Positions 16,462-25,099 are shown, counted from the stretch's first letter. The stretch: DNA of 64,000 nt from Selenomonas sputigena_A (GCF_051603425.1 NZ_CP194411.1:1426001-1490000); one strand, 5' to 3'. Notes: a model not told the origin generated them from the letters alone. Made by a program: numbers and translations.

Positions 16462-17253
16462 TTTCGCCCTGAGAGGAGCCTTTAAGTATCTATGGATTTG
16501 TTTCGTCGGAATTTTAACAGGGATTCCTTCATTGTCAAACAAAGTGATTACGCTCCAATCGAAATCGCTGGAAAAGGAAAGCCGACGCCCGCTTTTCAGC
16601 AGGAGAGAAAACTCATGGATATAAGAAGAGGCATTTTCATTTAAGTATATACCATACGAGCCGGTAAAATCAAAATCCGCTTCATCAAAAGTCTGTTCTT
16701 TTATACTGCAATCCGTAATGATGTCACCTTTCAAACAAGCAAAGAGGCGGCGAATGTCATAAGACGCAGAGGCATCAGGATTTCTCTGATAAAATCGAGG
16801 CGGGATACAGTCTTTTGAGATACGAACAGAACTGGATTCACTGTAATCAATTTCGAATGAGCCTTGATTGCTAATCAGAATGACGGGGTGCCAAACATTT
16901 GATAATGTGAGATTTATGTACTCCATTTGGCGCAGCCATTCCAGCGTTTTATTATAATCAAAGATCTCATAGATGGGCTTTCGGGAAGAATTGTCTCCAT
17001 CCGTGATACGATTCGGATATAACGAACAGATGGAGATGTCGCCTAAATCGTCGACGTAATCCTCAACAATAGCGATTTCTTTTATTTCCACACCGATCAG
17101 ACCGATGAACTCGATATATTTTTGCAGATGATCCGGCTGTTGGATTACAGGAGCACTCCATTCGGTTCCTTCGAATTCATTCGCCTTAAAGTGATTGGAG
17201 CCGCCTAACGTTTGAAGGTTGTACTCTCGGATAAATTGTTCAATCTTATCCAT
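16453..17253 (-). CDS. hypothetical protein, AT-rich accessory gene
   Basis: I do not recognise the family. The 266-residue protein is acidic and soluble, with no signal peptide or membrane span. It has strand-rich segments such as IGLIGVEIKEIAIVEDYVDD and RRLSFSSDFDWSVITLFD, and an overall look of single-gene immunity or phage-type accessory proteins, although no matching toxin is adjacent. The start at 17253 has AAGGAGG nine bases before it; an earlier ATG at 17280 does not. It is AT-richer than its neighbours and borders a patch of gene remnants, pointing to recent arrival. Confidence 0.6.
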   Translation of the reverse strand: MDKIEQFIREYNLQTLGGSNHFKANEFEGTEWSAPVIQQPDHLQKYIEFIGLIGVEIKEIAIVEDYVDDLGDISICSLYPNRITDGDNSSRKPIYEIFDYNKTLEWLRQMEYINLTLSNVWHPVILISNQGSFEIDYSESSSVRISKDCIPPRFYQRNPDASASYDIRRLFACLKGDIITDCSIKEQTFDEADFDFTGSYGIYLNENASSYIHEFSLLLKSGRRLSFSSDFDWSVITLFDNEGIPVKIPTKQIHRYLKAPLRAKVE

Positions 17254-17299
17254 GAAATCATCCTCCTTGCTGCATATCATGGTTTCGTAGATGAGATCG

Positions 17300-17457
17300 T
17301 CACCTTGCTTCAGAAAAGTTCAGGTTAAAAACCGCAGAAGGAAGACAACTGCTTCAAGATGACGGCACGCCTTTCGTAGCGGGCAGAAATTGTCGGATGT
17401 GCGATGTATATGACGAGACGTTTTACAAATAGTATAGCATAAGTGAAGATGCAGGAA
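17300..17457 (-). pseudogene. decayed 5' end and leader of a DUF389 gene
   Basis: On the minus strand this stretch matches the leader and first codons of the DUF389 gene at 25099. Shared blocks include the -10 region GCTATACTATT, AATTTCTG, GAAAGGCGTG and the TTGAAGCAG start. The DUF389 reading breaks at a TAA after about ten codons (LKQLSSFCGF), and nothing further matches. It is a leftover of a second DUF389 gene or of a partial duplication. The same interval can be read as an ORF of about 130 codons, which I treat as chance. Confidence 0.6.
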
Positions 17458-17667
17458 GGAATGTTTTTGTGCACTTGTATTCGAGGTTTTTGCGGTGTCT
17501 CTCGTGTGCTTATCTACGAAAAGTCTAATAAAGCCTTTATCGTAGATAAGGATAGATTTTTCACCATCTCCAAGTGGCTTGATACGCTTGCCATGGAGCG
17601 CAACGTGAACTTTTCCAATATCCTGCAAAATGCTTTGATGCGTGAATTGGGCGTGAACAAAGCCTAG
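17443..17667 (+). pseudogene. remnant of a HicB-type antitoxin (C-terminal half)
   Basis: The last 40 or so residues (RFFTISKWLDTLAMERNVNF then SNILQNALMRELGV) match the ribbon-helix-helix DNA-binding end of HicB antitoxins. The N-terminal HicB fold is missing: codons before about 17540 do not resemble it, and no HicA toxin is adjacent. It lies back to back with the DUF389 remnant, so this region of about 570 bases between two complete genes looks like recombination debris. Confidence 0.55.
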
Positions 17668-17714
17668 AAACAGGCAAATAATATTTGTGGAACGTTGGCT
17701 TGAAACCTCACTCC

Positions 17715-17742
17715 TTGACATTAAAATCGGCCGAGTTATAAT
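17715..17742 (+). promoter_or_regulatory. consensus sigma-70 promoter of the coiled-coil gene
   Basis: Perfect TTGACA (17715-17720) and perfect TATAAT (17737-17742) with a 16-base spacer. Start of transcription would be near 17749, giving a leader of about 80 bases before the ATG. One of the two best promoters in the window by sequence. Confidence 0.8.
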
Positions 17743-17829
17743 GGAAATTGAAATTCATCATAGGACTTGCGTTGTTGTGGGAACGTGAGAGATGCACTTA
17801 TCGGATTGGTTGGCAGGGAGGTTTCAGCG

Positions 17830-18534
17830 ATGATTATTTCTGCAGATAAAAAGGTGCTGCAGGCGATTTCGCTGCCGCAGGCGCAGCCTCTTATGGGGAA
17901 GCGCGAGAAGCAGGGCGGCGTGTCGGATGCGATCGGGGAAGCCGTCGAGGCTCTTATCAGCCAAAAGGGGAAGGCCATGAGCGCTGACGAGCTGGCACAG
18001 AAGCTGCAGCAAGGCGACAAGCTTACTGAGGCCGGCGCGGAACTTACGGCTATTGAGGAGAAGAAGAACGGCGTCACGGCGGCGAAGGATCGTCTGAAAG
18101 AAATCGGCAAGCAGCTGTCCGACAAGACGCTTTCGGATGAGGACAAGAGGGCGCTCGACAAGGAAAAGGAACAGCTCAAGAGCCAGATCATGGCAGCTTC
18201 GCCGGAGGATAAGCTTTCCATGGTGCAGGAAATGAAGCGGAAAGCTGAGAAGGAAGGAAACAAAGAGGCGGTCTTGGGCCTTGGCGAGTGGGTCGGGGAT
18301 ATCAAGAAGGAAGTCGTTGAGGCATCTGTGAAGGAAACGCAGCTCCGGGCGAAAGCGGCGCAGGAAGAGGCGGAGAAAGCCGGAGAGGAGGCAAAGGCAA
18401 AGGAACGCGAAAAAGAACCGGTGAAGGATGAGAATATTCGTCAAAAACTGGAAAACGAACTCGAGAAAGAGACAGCCAAGACGATGGGGCAGCCTTTTTT
18501 CAGGCGCACGAAGGAGAGTGAGCCTATGGCTTGA
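17830..18534 (+). CDS. hypothetical coiled-coil protein
   Basis: A 234-residue, highly charged, helix-rich protein with no signal peptide, membrane span or recognised domain. Heptad-like stretches run from about residue 60 to the end (for example RLKEIGKQLSDKTLSDEDK and EEAEKAGEEAKAKEREKE). It is expressed from a consensus promoter. GGGAGG seven to ten bases before the ATG at 17830 sets the start; an in-frame ATG at 17767 has no ribosome site. The promoter of the following flotillin gene overlaps its stop, so a link with flotillin is possible but unproven. Its design resembles the FlxA-like protein 1.5 kb upstream. Confidence 0.6.
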   Translation: MIISADKKVLQAISLPQAQPLMGKREKQGGVSDAIGEAVEALISQKGKAMSADELAQKLQQGDKLTEAGAELTAIEEKKNGVTAAKDRLKEIGKQLSDKTLSDEDKRALDKEKEQLKSQIMAASPEDKLSMVQEMKRKAEKEGNKEAVLGLGEWVGDIKKEVVEASVKETQLRAKAAQEEAEKAGEEAKAKEREKEPVKDENIRQKLENELEKETAKTMGQPFFRRTKESEPMA

Positions 18535-18558
18535 CCTCTTGGGGTTTCATGGTACAAT
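18531..18558 (+). promoter_or_regulatory. promoter of the flotillin gene
   Basis: TTGACC at 18531-18536 (overlapping the preceding stop codon) and TACAAT at 18553-18558, spacer 16 bases. It gives the flotillin gene its own start after the coiled-coil gene. Confidence 0.65.
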
Positions 18559-18664
18559 AAAATAAAGGGAGGGGAAGGGCAGCGTCCTTTCCCTCATGTC
18601 TTTTTCGTACTGCTTTCAAGGGGGTGGAAGCGGCGTTTTGCCTTTGCGATGCGCCGCGAATTTT

Positions 18665-20188
18665 ATGGGGATTTTATTCATCGGAGGAATTTTTGCCGCC
18701 GTTGTGCTCGTCGCCGTGCTTTTGGCGATCTTGGCACGCGGCTATGTGAAGGCCTCGCCGTCGACGGCGCTCATCATTTCCGGCATCAAGAAGCGTCCGC
18801 GCATCCTCATCGGCCAGGGCGGTGCGCGCATCCCCTTTTTTGAGCGTATGGATACGCTTTTCCTCGGGCAGATTTCCGTGGACATCAAGACGGAGACGCC
18901 CGTACCTACGAATGACTACATCAACGTGAATGTTGACGCTGTCGCGAAGGTCATGGTCGGGCGCGATGAGGAGAGCGTGCAGCTTGCGGCGCGAAATTTC
19001 CTGAATTTCACGGGAGAGCAAATCGCGAGGGATCTGCAGGATTCCCTTGAAGGCAATATGCGCGAGATCATCGGCACACTGACGCTGGAAGCCATCAATA
19101 CGGATCGCGACAGTTTTTCGGATCAGGTCGTGAACAAGGCGGCGCAGGATATGAAAAAGCTCGGCATCGAGATCATTTCCTGCAATATCCAAAATGTCAC
19201 GGACAACAACGGCCTCATTGTTGATCTTGGTGCGGACAATACGGCGCGCATCAAGAAACGCGCCGCCATTTCGCGTGCCGAGGCGGAGCGTGATGTCGCA
19301 GTCGCAAAGGCGCAGGCGCAGAAGGAAGCGAACGATGCGCAGGTCGAGGCGGATCTTGAGATTGCCCAGCGGCAGACCGATCTCGCAATCCGGCAGGCGG
19401 AACTCAAGAGAGCGTCCGACATCAAGCGCGCGGAGGCGGACGCCGCCTACGAAATCCAGGCGCAGGAGCAGCAGAAGTCCGTCCAGACGGCCACGGTCAA
19501 CGCGCAGATTGCAAAGGCGGAGCGCGAGCAGGAGCTGAAGAAGCAGCAGGTGTCCGTGCGTGAACAGGAGCTGGCGGCACAGATTCAGAAGCAGGCGGAT
19601 GCGGAGAAGTATGCCGTCGAACAGAAGGCTGCGGCAGACTTGGCCAAGCGCCAGCGCGAAGCGGAAGCCGCTCTTTACGAGACGCAGCGCAAGGCGGAGG
19701 CGCAGAAGGCGGAGGCGGAGGCTTCGCGCTATGCGGCGGAGCAGGCGGCTGCAGGCATTAAGGCGCAGGGTGAGGCGGAAGCTGCTGCGATTCAGGCGAA
19801 AGGCGAGGCGGAAGCTGCCGCGATGGATCGAAAGGCGGAAGCGCTGAAGAAATACGGCAAGGCGGCTATGGCGCAGATGATCGTCGAGATTCTGCCGCAG
19901 ATCGCTTCGGAAGTGGCAAAGCCGCTCGAACGCATCGGCAATGTATCCATCATTGGCGGCAATGGTGCCTCTGCCGTGGAGCCGATGGCGGACAATGTGC
20001 CGCTTGTCATGGCGAAGACGTTCCAGACGGTCAAGGCGGCGACGGGCATTGACCTCGCCGATATCGTGCGCGGTGAGAGCTACGAGGCGAAGGTCACGAA
20101 GAATGTCAATGTCACTGGCGCCGACGCCGACGCCATAAAGGCCGCTGCCGTAAAAGCGGCGTCGATGGCCAATGCGATTCGTGACTGA
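18665..20188 (+). CDS. flotillin-family SPFH membrane protein
   Basis: Scaffold protein of lipid microdomains. An N-terminal hydrophobic anchor (ILFIGGIFAAVVLVAVLLAI) is followed by the SPFH domain opening YVKASPSTALIISGIKKRPR, then a long alanine/glutamate-rich coiled coil (roughly residues 195-390) with repeats of the type GEAEAAAIQAK. This order is that of FloT/FloA-type flotillins; 507 residues is normal. The ATG at 18665 is preferred because flotillins begin with the anchor. Its ribosome site is weak; a TTG at 18638 has AAGGGGG upstream, and an in-frame ATG at 18596 lacks one, so the start is uncertain. No NfeD-type partner is adjacent. Confidence 0.85.
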   Translation: MGILFIGGIFAAVVLVAVLLAILARGYVKASPSTALIISGIKKRPRILIGQGGARIPFFERMDTLFLGQISVDIKTETPVPTNDYINVNVDAVAKVMVGRDEESVQLAARNFLNFTGEQIARDLQDSLEGNMREIIGTLTLEAINTDRDSFSDQVVNKAAQDMKKLGIEIISCNIQNVTDNNGLIVDLGADNTARIKKRAAISRAEAERDVAVAKAQAQKEANDAQVEADLEIAQRQTDLAIRQAELKRASDIKRAEADAAYEIQAQEQQKSVQTATVNAQIAKAEREQELKKQQVSVREQELAAQIQKQADAEKYAVEQKAAADLAKRQREAEAALYETQRKAEAQKAEAEASRYAAEQAAAGIKAQGEAEAAAIQAKGEAEAAAMDRKAEALKKYGKAAMAQMIVEILPQIASEVAKPLERIGNVSIIGGNGASAVEPMADNVPLVMAKTFQTVKAATGIDLADIVRGESYEAKVTKNVNVTGADADAIKAAAVKAASMANAIRD

Positions 20189-20361
20189 GGAAGGAGTGGC
20201 ATGGGAAATTGGCTCCTTGCTGAATGATTTGATGTCATCTCCTTGAGGCGGCAAGCCCTGAACCGGCCATGGCGCCGTTCATTCGGCAGAGGCGCCGGTC
20301 GGACGGAGCTTATCCGTGCTTCTTTGTGCAATTTTACCATAGGTTCTGATGGAGAATTTTC

Positions 20362-20389
20362 TTGCATTTTTCTGCCGCCGCGCTATAAT
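20362..20389 (+). promoter_or_regulatory. promoter of the thiamine operon
   Basis: TTGCAT (20362-20367) and TATAAT (20384-20389), spacer 16 bases, immediately ahead of the TPP riboswitch. Transcription would begin just before the riboswitch P1 stem. The 170 bases between the flotillin gene and this promoter hold only a GGCGCC hairpin and no gene that I can see. Confidence 0.75.
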
Positions 20390-20396
20390 GAATATT

Positions 20397-20488
20397 GCAA
20401 AGGGGAGTCCACGAATGGGCTGAGAGGGGGCTTTTCGCCCCGACCCAAAACCTGATTTGGATCATGCCAACGTAGGGAATAGAGGGTG
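20397..20488 (+). promoter_or_regulatory. TPP riboswitch (THI-box)
   Basis: Carries the conserved thiamine pyrophosphate aptamer blocks in order: GGGGAGTCC, GGGCTGAGAGG, GACCC, AACCTGATTTGGATCATGCC and AACGTAGGGAA. It sits between promoter and thiS, so the operon is repressed when TPP is abundant. No long T-tract terminator follows the aptamer before thiS, and the ribosome site (GGGAGGG) lies about 45 bases downstream, so control may be at translation. Confidence 0.95.
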
Positions 20489-20545
20489 ATTTTGACCGCA
20501 TACACCGCTTGGCGTGTGCGGTTTTCTTTTTTGGGAGGGACGAAG

Positions 20546-20740
20546 ATGGTGAAGGTCAATGGCGAGGACGCTGCGGCGGACGGCAAGATGCTTTTGGATT
20601 ATCTGGAGGAGGCGGGCTATGTTCCCGCGCGCATCGCCGTCGAGCGAAACGGCGAGATCGTGCCGAGAGCAGCGTATGAATCGGTGCAGCTGGCGGCGGG
20701 CGATGTCGTGGAGATCGTGAGTTTCGTCGGCGGCGGCTGA
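20546..20740 (+). CDS. thiS: sulfur carrier protein ThiS
   Basis: A 64-residue ubiquitin-like carrier ending in VGGG; the terminal Gly-Gly is adenylated and converted to a thiocarboxylate that donates sulfur to the thiazole ring. The start ATG follows GGGAGGG by seven bases. It is the first gene after the TPP riboswitch and is followed by thiG. No ThiF-type adenylating enzyme is encoded in this operon. Confidence 0.9.
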   Translation: MVKVNGEDAAADGKMLLDYLEEAGYVPARIAVERNGEIVPRAAYESVQLAAGDVVEIVSFVGGG

Positions 20741-20823
20741 GAAAACTGCGGCCTGGCTGCCGAGAATCGTGCTTGTTCCGCAGGGATTGAGCTTTGGCGG
20801 ACAAAGGCGGCAGGGAAGAAAAG

Positions 20824-20854
20824 AAGCCTGCTCCGTTGCCAGGGGAGCAGGCTT
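20824..20854 (+). terminator. hairpin between thiS and thiG (possible attenuator)
   Basis: Arms AAGCCTGCTCC and GGAGCAGGCTT with a nine-base loop. Only three T residues follow, so it would be a leaky terminator or a processing/stability element setting the thiS to thiGH ratio. Confidence 0.45.
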
Positions 20855-20898
20855 TGAAGAAAACAAATTGTGCGTGCGCATGAGAAGGGAGCATCCTT

Positions 20899-21696
20899 AT
20901 GGAAACAAACAGGGAAGAAGATTTTCTCAGATTGGGCGGCAAGACGTTTCGTTCGCGTTTTATCCTCGGTTCGGGCAAGTATTCGCTCGAACTGATCCGT
21001 GCCGCCGTGGAAAATGCGGGCGCGGAGATGGTGACGCTCGCCGTGCGGCGCACGAATACGCGCGAGGGCGAGAGCATTCTCGACTATATCCCTGCGCATG
21101 TGACGCTCCTGCCGAACACGTCGGGCGCGCGCACGGCGGAAGAAGCGGTGCGCATCGCACGCATGGCGCGCGAGCTCGGCTGCGGCGATTTCGTCAAGGT
21201 GGAAATCATGCGCGATGCGAAGTACCTCCTGCCGGACAACGAGGAGACGGTTCGCGCGACGAAATTGCTTGCCGCCGAAGGCTTCACCGTCCTGCCGTAC
21301 ATGTTCCCCGATCTCTACGCGGCGCGCGCTCTTGAGGCGGCGGGAGCGGCAGCGGTCATGCCGCTCGCCGCGCCCATCGGCTCGAATCAGGGGCTGCAGG
21401 CGAAAGCGTTCATCAAGATCCTCGTCGAGGAGATCGACGTGCCGATCATCGTCGATGCGGGCATCGGCAGGCCGTCGGAAGCGTGCGAGGCGATGGAGAT
21501 CGGCGCTGCCGCTGTCATGGCGAACACGGCAATCGCGACGGCGGGCAACGCGGCGCGGATGGCGGGAGCGTTCAAGTCGGCGATCGAGGCAGGACGCGCG
21601 GCTTATCTTGCGGGGCTTGGCCGCGTCTTGGAGCGCGGCGCGGCTGCTTCCGATCCGCTGACGGGCTTTCTGCACGATGGAGAGGCGACGAGATGA
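20899..21696 (+). CDS. thiG: thiazole synthase ThiG
   Basis: Condenses 1-deoxyxylulose 5-phosphate, dehydroglycine and ThiS-thiocarboxylate to the thiazole phosphate. A TIM-barrel protein of 265 residues beginning with the family phrase FRSRFILGSGKY and containing PLAAPIGSNQGL and VDAGIGRPSEA with the phosphate-binding end AVMANTAIATAGN. The start ATG follows AAGGGAG. Its stop overlaps the thiH start (ATGA). Confidence 0.95.
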   Translation: METNREEDFLRLGGKTFRSRFILGSGKYSLELIRAAVENAGAEMVTLAVRRTNTREGESILDYIPAHVTLLPNTSGARTAEEAVRIARMARELGCGDFVKVEIMRDAKYLLPDNEETVRATKLLAAEGFTVLPYMFPDLYAARALEAAGAAAVMPLAAPIGSNQGLQAKAFIKILVEEIDVPIIVDAGIGRPSEACEAMEIGAAAVMANTAIATAGNAARMAGAFKSAIEAGRAAYLAGLGRVLERGAAASDPLTGFLHDGEATR

Positions 21697-22949
21697 GAGA
21701 AGATGCAAGCTACTTCATCGATTCGGCGCGCTTGAGCGGCGCGGCGCTCGAAAGGAAGCACCGGCTCGAAAACGATCCAGCGAGCCGCACGGACGTCATG
21801 GCGTATGCGCCCGATATGGAGCGAATCGACTCCGATGTGCGCGAAAAGGTGCTTTCTGCGGCAGCGGAGTATGAGCCTGCCGCTTACAGCGCCGCTGACG
21901 TGGAGCGCGCTCTCGCGCATGATACGTGCAGCATCGAGGACTTCGCGGCGCTCCTCTCATCTGCTGCGGCGCCTTTCTTGGAGCGCATGGCGCAGCGCGC
22001 GCAGCGGGAGACGGGGCGTCGCTTCGGCAATACGGTCTACGTCTTCACGCCGCTTTACATCGCGAATTACTGCGACAATTACTGCGTTTACTGCGGCTTC
22101 AACCGCTACAACGACATCGCGCGCCGCCGGCTCACAGAGGCGGAGATCGCGCGGGAGATGGAAGTCATCGCGGCGTCGGGCATCGAGGAGATCCTGCTGC
22201 TGACAGGCGAAAGCCCCGCGATGAGTGACATTGCCTACATCGGCGAGGCGTGCCGCTTGGCGGGGCGGTATTTCCGCAATGTCGGACTCGAAATCTATCC
22301 CGTGAATACGGCGGACTATCAATACCTGCACGAGTGCGGCGCGGACTATGTGACGGTGTTTCAGGAAACGTATGACGCGGTGCGCTATGAGGCGCTTCAT
22401 CTCGCGGGCAGGAAGCGCGTCTTCCCCTATCGCTTCGAAGCGCAGGAACGCGCCATCCTCGGCGGCATGCGGGGCGTGGGCTTCTCGGCTCTCTTGGGGC
22501 TCGCCGACTTTCGGCGCGACGCCTTGGCGACGGCGCTGCACGTCTACTTCCTGCAGCGCAAGTACCCGCATGTCGAATACTCGCTCTCCTGTCCGCGGCT
22601 TCGTCCCATCGTCAACAACGCGGGAATCAACCCGCGTAATGTGCACGAAAGGGAGCTTTGCCAGGTGCTCTCGGCCTACCGCATCTTCCTGCCCTATGTC
22701 GGCATCACGGTCTCCTCGCGCGAGTCGGCGAGCTTTCGCGACGGCATCGTGAAGATCGCGGCGACGAAGGTGTCGGCGGGCGTCTCGACGGGTATTGGCG
22801 ACCACGAAGAGAAGTATGAGGGAAAGGAAGCGCGGGCGGCAGGCGACGAGCAGTTTGAGATCGCCGACGCACGCTCGCTGGCCGAGATGTATGCAGGGCT
22901 TTCGCGCGGCGGATTGCAGCCCGTGCTGAACGATTACGTCTATGTATAA
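21693..22949 (+). CDS. thiH: 2-iminoacetate synthase ThiH (radical SAM)
   Basis: Cleaves tyrosine to give dehydroglycine for ThiG. The radical-SAM cluster motif CxxxCxxC is present as CDNYCVYCGF, preceded by YIANY. Later motifs such as LLLTGESP and SCPRLRP are typical of ThiH; 418 residues is a normal length. The ATG overlaps the thiG stop. It overlaps the following ThiE-like gene by eight bases, so all are co-translated. ThiH rather than ThiO implies an anaerobic lifestyle. Confidence 0.95.
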   Translation: MREDASYFIDSARLSGAALERKHRLENDPASRTDVMAYAPDMERIDSDVREKVLSAAAEYEPAAYSAADVERALAHDTCSIEDFAALLSSAAAPFLERMAQRAQRETGRRFGNTVYVFTPLYIANYCDNYCVYCGFNRYNDIARRRLTEAEIAREMEVIAASGIEEILLLTGESPAMSDIAYIGEACRLAGRYFRNVGLEIYPVNTADYQYLHECGADYVTVFQETYDAVRYEALHLAGRKRVFPYRFEAQERAILGGMRGVGFSALLGLADFRRDALATALHVYFLQRKYPHVEYSLSCPRLRPIVNNAGINPRNVHERELCQVLSAYRIFLPYVGITVSSRESASFRDGIVKIAATKVSAGVSTGIGDHEEKYEGKEARAAGDEQFEIADARSLAEMYAGLSRGGLQPVLNDYVYV

Positions 22950-23640
22950 GGGGAAAATCATCGCCTGCATCACGAATCGCCGGCTCGTGCGTGGGGATTT
23001 CCTCGCGCAGATCGAACGCGTCGCCGCGATGGAGATGGTGGACTGGATCATCGTGCGCGAAAAGGACTTGACGTCTGAAGCGTATCGGGCGCTTTTCGCG
23101 CAGGTCGTCCGCATCGCACATAAGCATGGAAAGAAATGCATTGCACACGGCTGGGGGGCGCTCGGCGCAGAGCCGGAGGATGCTGCCGTGCTGCAAGAGG
23201 CCGCGCTGCGGCAGCAGGGGCGCCATGCGCCTGCTGCCGAGGAACGTCGCCTGTCGCCGCGCACGGTGTCGGAGTGCGGCGCGGACGGCATCCATCTGCC
23301 GCTCGATGCTCTGCGCACATGGCGTGCGGCAAGCGCCCAGGACGGGCGGCAGCCGGCGATGGAAGAGGGCGCGGTGAAGCTCGTCGGCGCATCGGCGCAC
23401 TCCGTCGCCGAGCTTGCCGAAGCCGCCTCCCTGGGATCACATTATGCGACGTTCAGTCCCATCTTTGCCACCGCCTGCAAGCCGGACGCTGCCCCTCTCG
23501 GCGCAGCCGCCCTCGCAGCCGCCTGCAAAGAGGCGCCGCTCCCCGTATTCGCGCTCGGCGGCGTCGGCATGAACAAGCTCGAGGCCTGCCTCGAAGCCGG
23601 CGCGGCAGGCTGCTGCATGATGTCCGCGCTGATGCGGTGA
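22942..23640 (+). CDS. thiE: ThiE-like thiamine phosphate synthase / TenI-type protein
   Basis: A TIM-barrel protein of the ThiE/TenI superfamily. Recognisable blocks: REKDL near the start (pyrophosphate region), GADGIHLPLDAL, GASAHSVAELAEA, YATFSPIFATACKPDAAPLG and a final FALGGVGMNKLEACLEAGA. True ThiE has GVHLGQ and SxH blocks that are altered here, and the family also holds TenI thiazole tautomerases, so either the coupling enzyme or a tautomerase is possible. It is the last gene of the riboswitch-controlled operon. Confidence 0.75.
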   Translation: MYKGKIIACITNRRLVRGDFLAQIERVAAMEMVDWIIVREKDLTSEAYRALFAQVVRIAHKHGKKCIAHGWGALGAEPEDAAVLQEAALRQQGRHAPAAEERRLSPRTVSECGADGIHLPLDALRTWRAASAQDGRQPAMEEGAVKLVGASAHSVAELAEAASLGSHYATFSPIFATACKPDAAPLGAAALAAACKEAPLPVFALGGVGMNKLEACLEAGAAGCCMMSALMR

Positions 23641-23701
23641 GCTGCGCGCGCATAAGGGCGCTGCATCCTGTGTCCGCAAAGCGGACGTTTTTGCGTGCGG
23701 C

Positions 23702-25099
23702 CTATTCAAAGCCGTCGCCGACAATCCCTGTATTGGCAAGGTTGTCCTGCAAGCGGATGGTCAGCAGGACCGGTCTTTTCAGCTCCGCCTGCAGCCAGCT
23801 CCGCATTTTCTGTGCGTCGCGCTGCTCCAAAGGCGCTTTTACATACACGACGATGATGTATTTCACGACATTGATCTTGTTCGTATCCTTGACATCGAGC
23901 ACGGCGGAGCCCTCCATGTCCTGGATTTCGGGGAAGACGATGGAGCCTGTCGTCCTGCATTTTTCCAAAGCCTCTGTGGTATCTGTCATATGCTGATATG
24001 CCGGCTGATACAGGAGGCTCATCTTTTTGTACTTCTGCAGCAATTCCATGTCCTGATTGCCGAACGCGATCTCTTTGCTGGAATCGGGATTGGCGGTCTT
24101 GTTCTCTTCCTGCTTTTGCATAAGAAGAGCCTCGTTGTTCTGGATCAACTCCAGTGAATAGGACGCCAGATATTTGAATTGCTTCATGTCGGTTTCTGCA
24201 AGAGCCTGTTCCTCGGCTGTCAGCGCCTTTCCGATCAGACCGATCTCCACGCTGCTGTTCTGATGATTGATACGGTAGCGAATGGCCTGCCGCTCGGAGC
24301 TGTTGAAATTGTTGTTTACAAATGCGTGCAGCTCAGAGCTTTCCGCCGATCGGATCACGGTCTGATACGCCGTATAAACGCTCGGCAGCAGGGCGATGAT
24401 GACGATGATGGGCACTAGGATGCGGTTGCGTTTGTGCTGGAACGGGGAATGCGCCTGTTTGACCGGGAAATGGATGATCTTCAGCACGCAGAAGGTCGCA
24501 AAGCAGATGCACAGGCCGTTGATGAAGAAGAGGTAGGCCGCGCCTAGAAAATAGGCGATGTTGCCTTGGGCGATGCCATATCCGGCGGTGCATAGAGGCG
24601 GCATGAGCGCCGTGGCGATTGCGACGCCGGGGATGACGTTGCTCAGTTCTTTCCGCGTCTGCCCGATGATGCCCGCCAAGCCGCCCAGAAGTGCGATCAG
24701 AACATCCCAGATCGTCGGCTCCGTGCGGGCGATCAATTCAGATGATTCCGTCACAATGGGCGTGACGGAAAAATACAGCGCCGATGTGATCAGGCAAAAA
24801 AAGACCTGCATGGACAGGCGGAAGAACGATTTCTTAGCCATGGCGATATCGTATATGGCAAGGCCGTAGCCGATGCCCATGATGGGCCCCATCAGAGGCG
24901 AGATCAACATGGCGCCGATGACCACGGCGGTGCTGTTCATGTTCAGGCCGATTGAGGCGATGAACATCGACAAAATCAAGATGATGAGATTCGTTCCCCT
25001 GACCTCAGCGCCTGCCTCTATTCGCTCGGCAATCGCCGGATTGCGGGCCTTGTCAAAGCTCAGACTGAAAAAATCATAGATGGAAAATGCCTGTTTCAA
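23702..25099 (-). CDS. DUF389 (TIGR00341-type) membrane protein
   Basis: A 465-residue protein. The first half holds about six membrane spans with the DUF389 core phrases GTNLIILILSMFIASIGLN and IGAMLISPLMGPIMGIGYGL. The second half (from about residue 245) is a soluble alpha/beta domain. The family is widespread and uncharacterised. The TTG start has AAAGGCGTGA upstream. A promoter-proximal fragment of the same gene survives at 17300-17457, so a second copy or a duplication once existed. Confidence 0.85.
   Translation of the reverse strand: MKQAFSIYDFFSLSFDKARNPAIAERIEAGAEVRGTNLIILILSMFIASIGLNMNSTAVVIGAMLISPLMGPIMGIGYGLAIYDIAMAKKSFFRLSMQVFFCLITSALYFSVTPIVTESSELIARTEPTIWDVLIALLGGLAGIIGQTRKELSNVIPGVAIATALMPPLCTAGYGIAQGNIAYFLGAAYLFFINGLCICFATFCVLKIIHFPVKQAHSPFQHKRNRILVPIIVIIALLPSVYTAYQTVIRSAESSELHAFVNNNFNSSERQAIRYRINHQNSSVEIGLIGKALTAEEQALAETDMKQFKYLASYSLELIQNNEALLMQKQEENKTANPDSSKEIAFGNQDMELLQKYKKMSLLYQPAYQHMTDTTEALEKCRTTGSIVFPEIQDMEGSAVLDVKDTNKINVVKYIIVVYVKAPLEQRDAQKMRSWLQAELKRPVLLTIRLQDNLANTGIVGDGFE

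Noticed and set aside
17320..17721. A minus-strand frame of 133 codons across the remnant patch
   Set aside because: It runs through the DUF389 ghost in another frame and across the HicB remnant, has no ribosome site, and resembles nothing.
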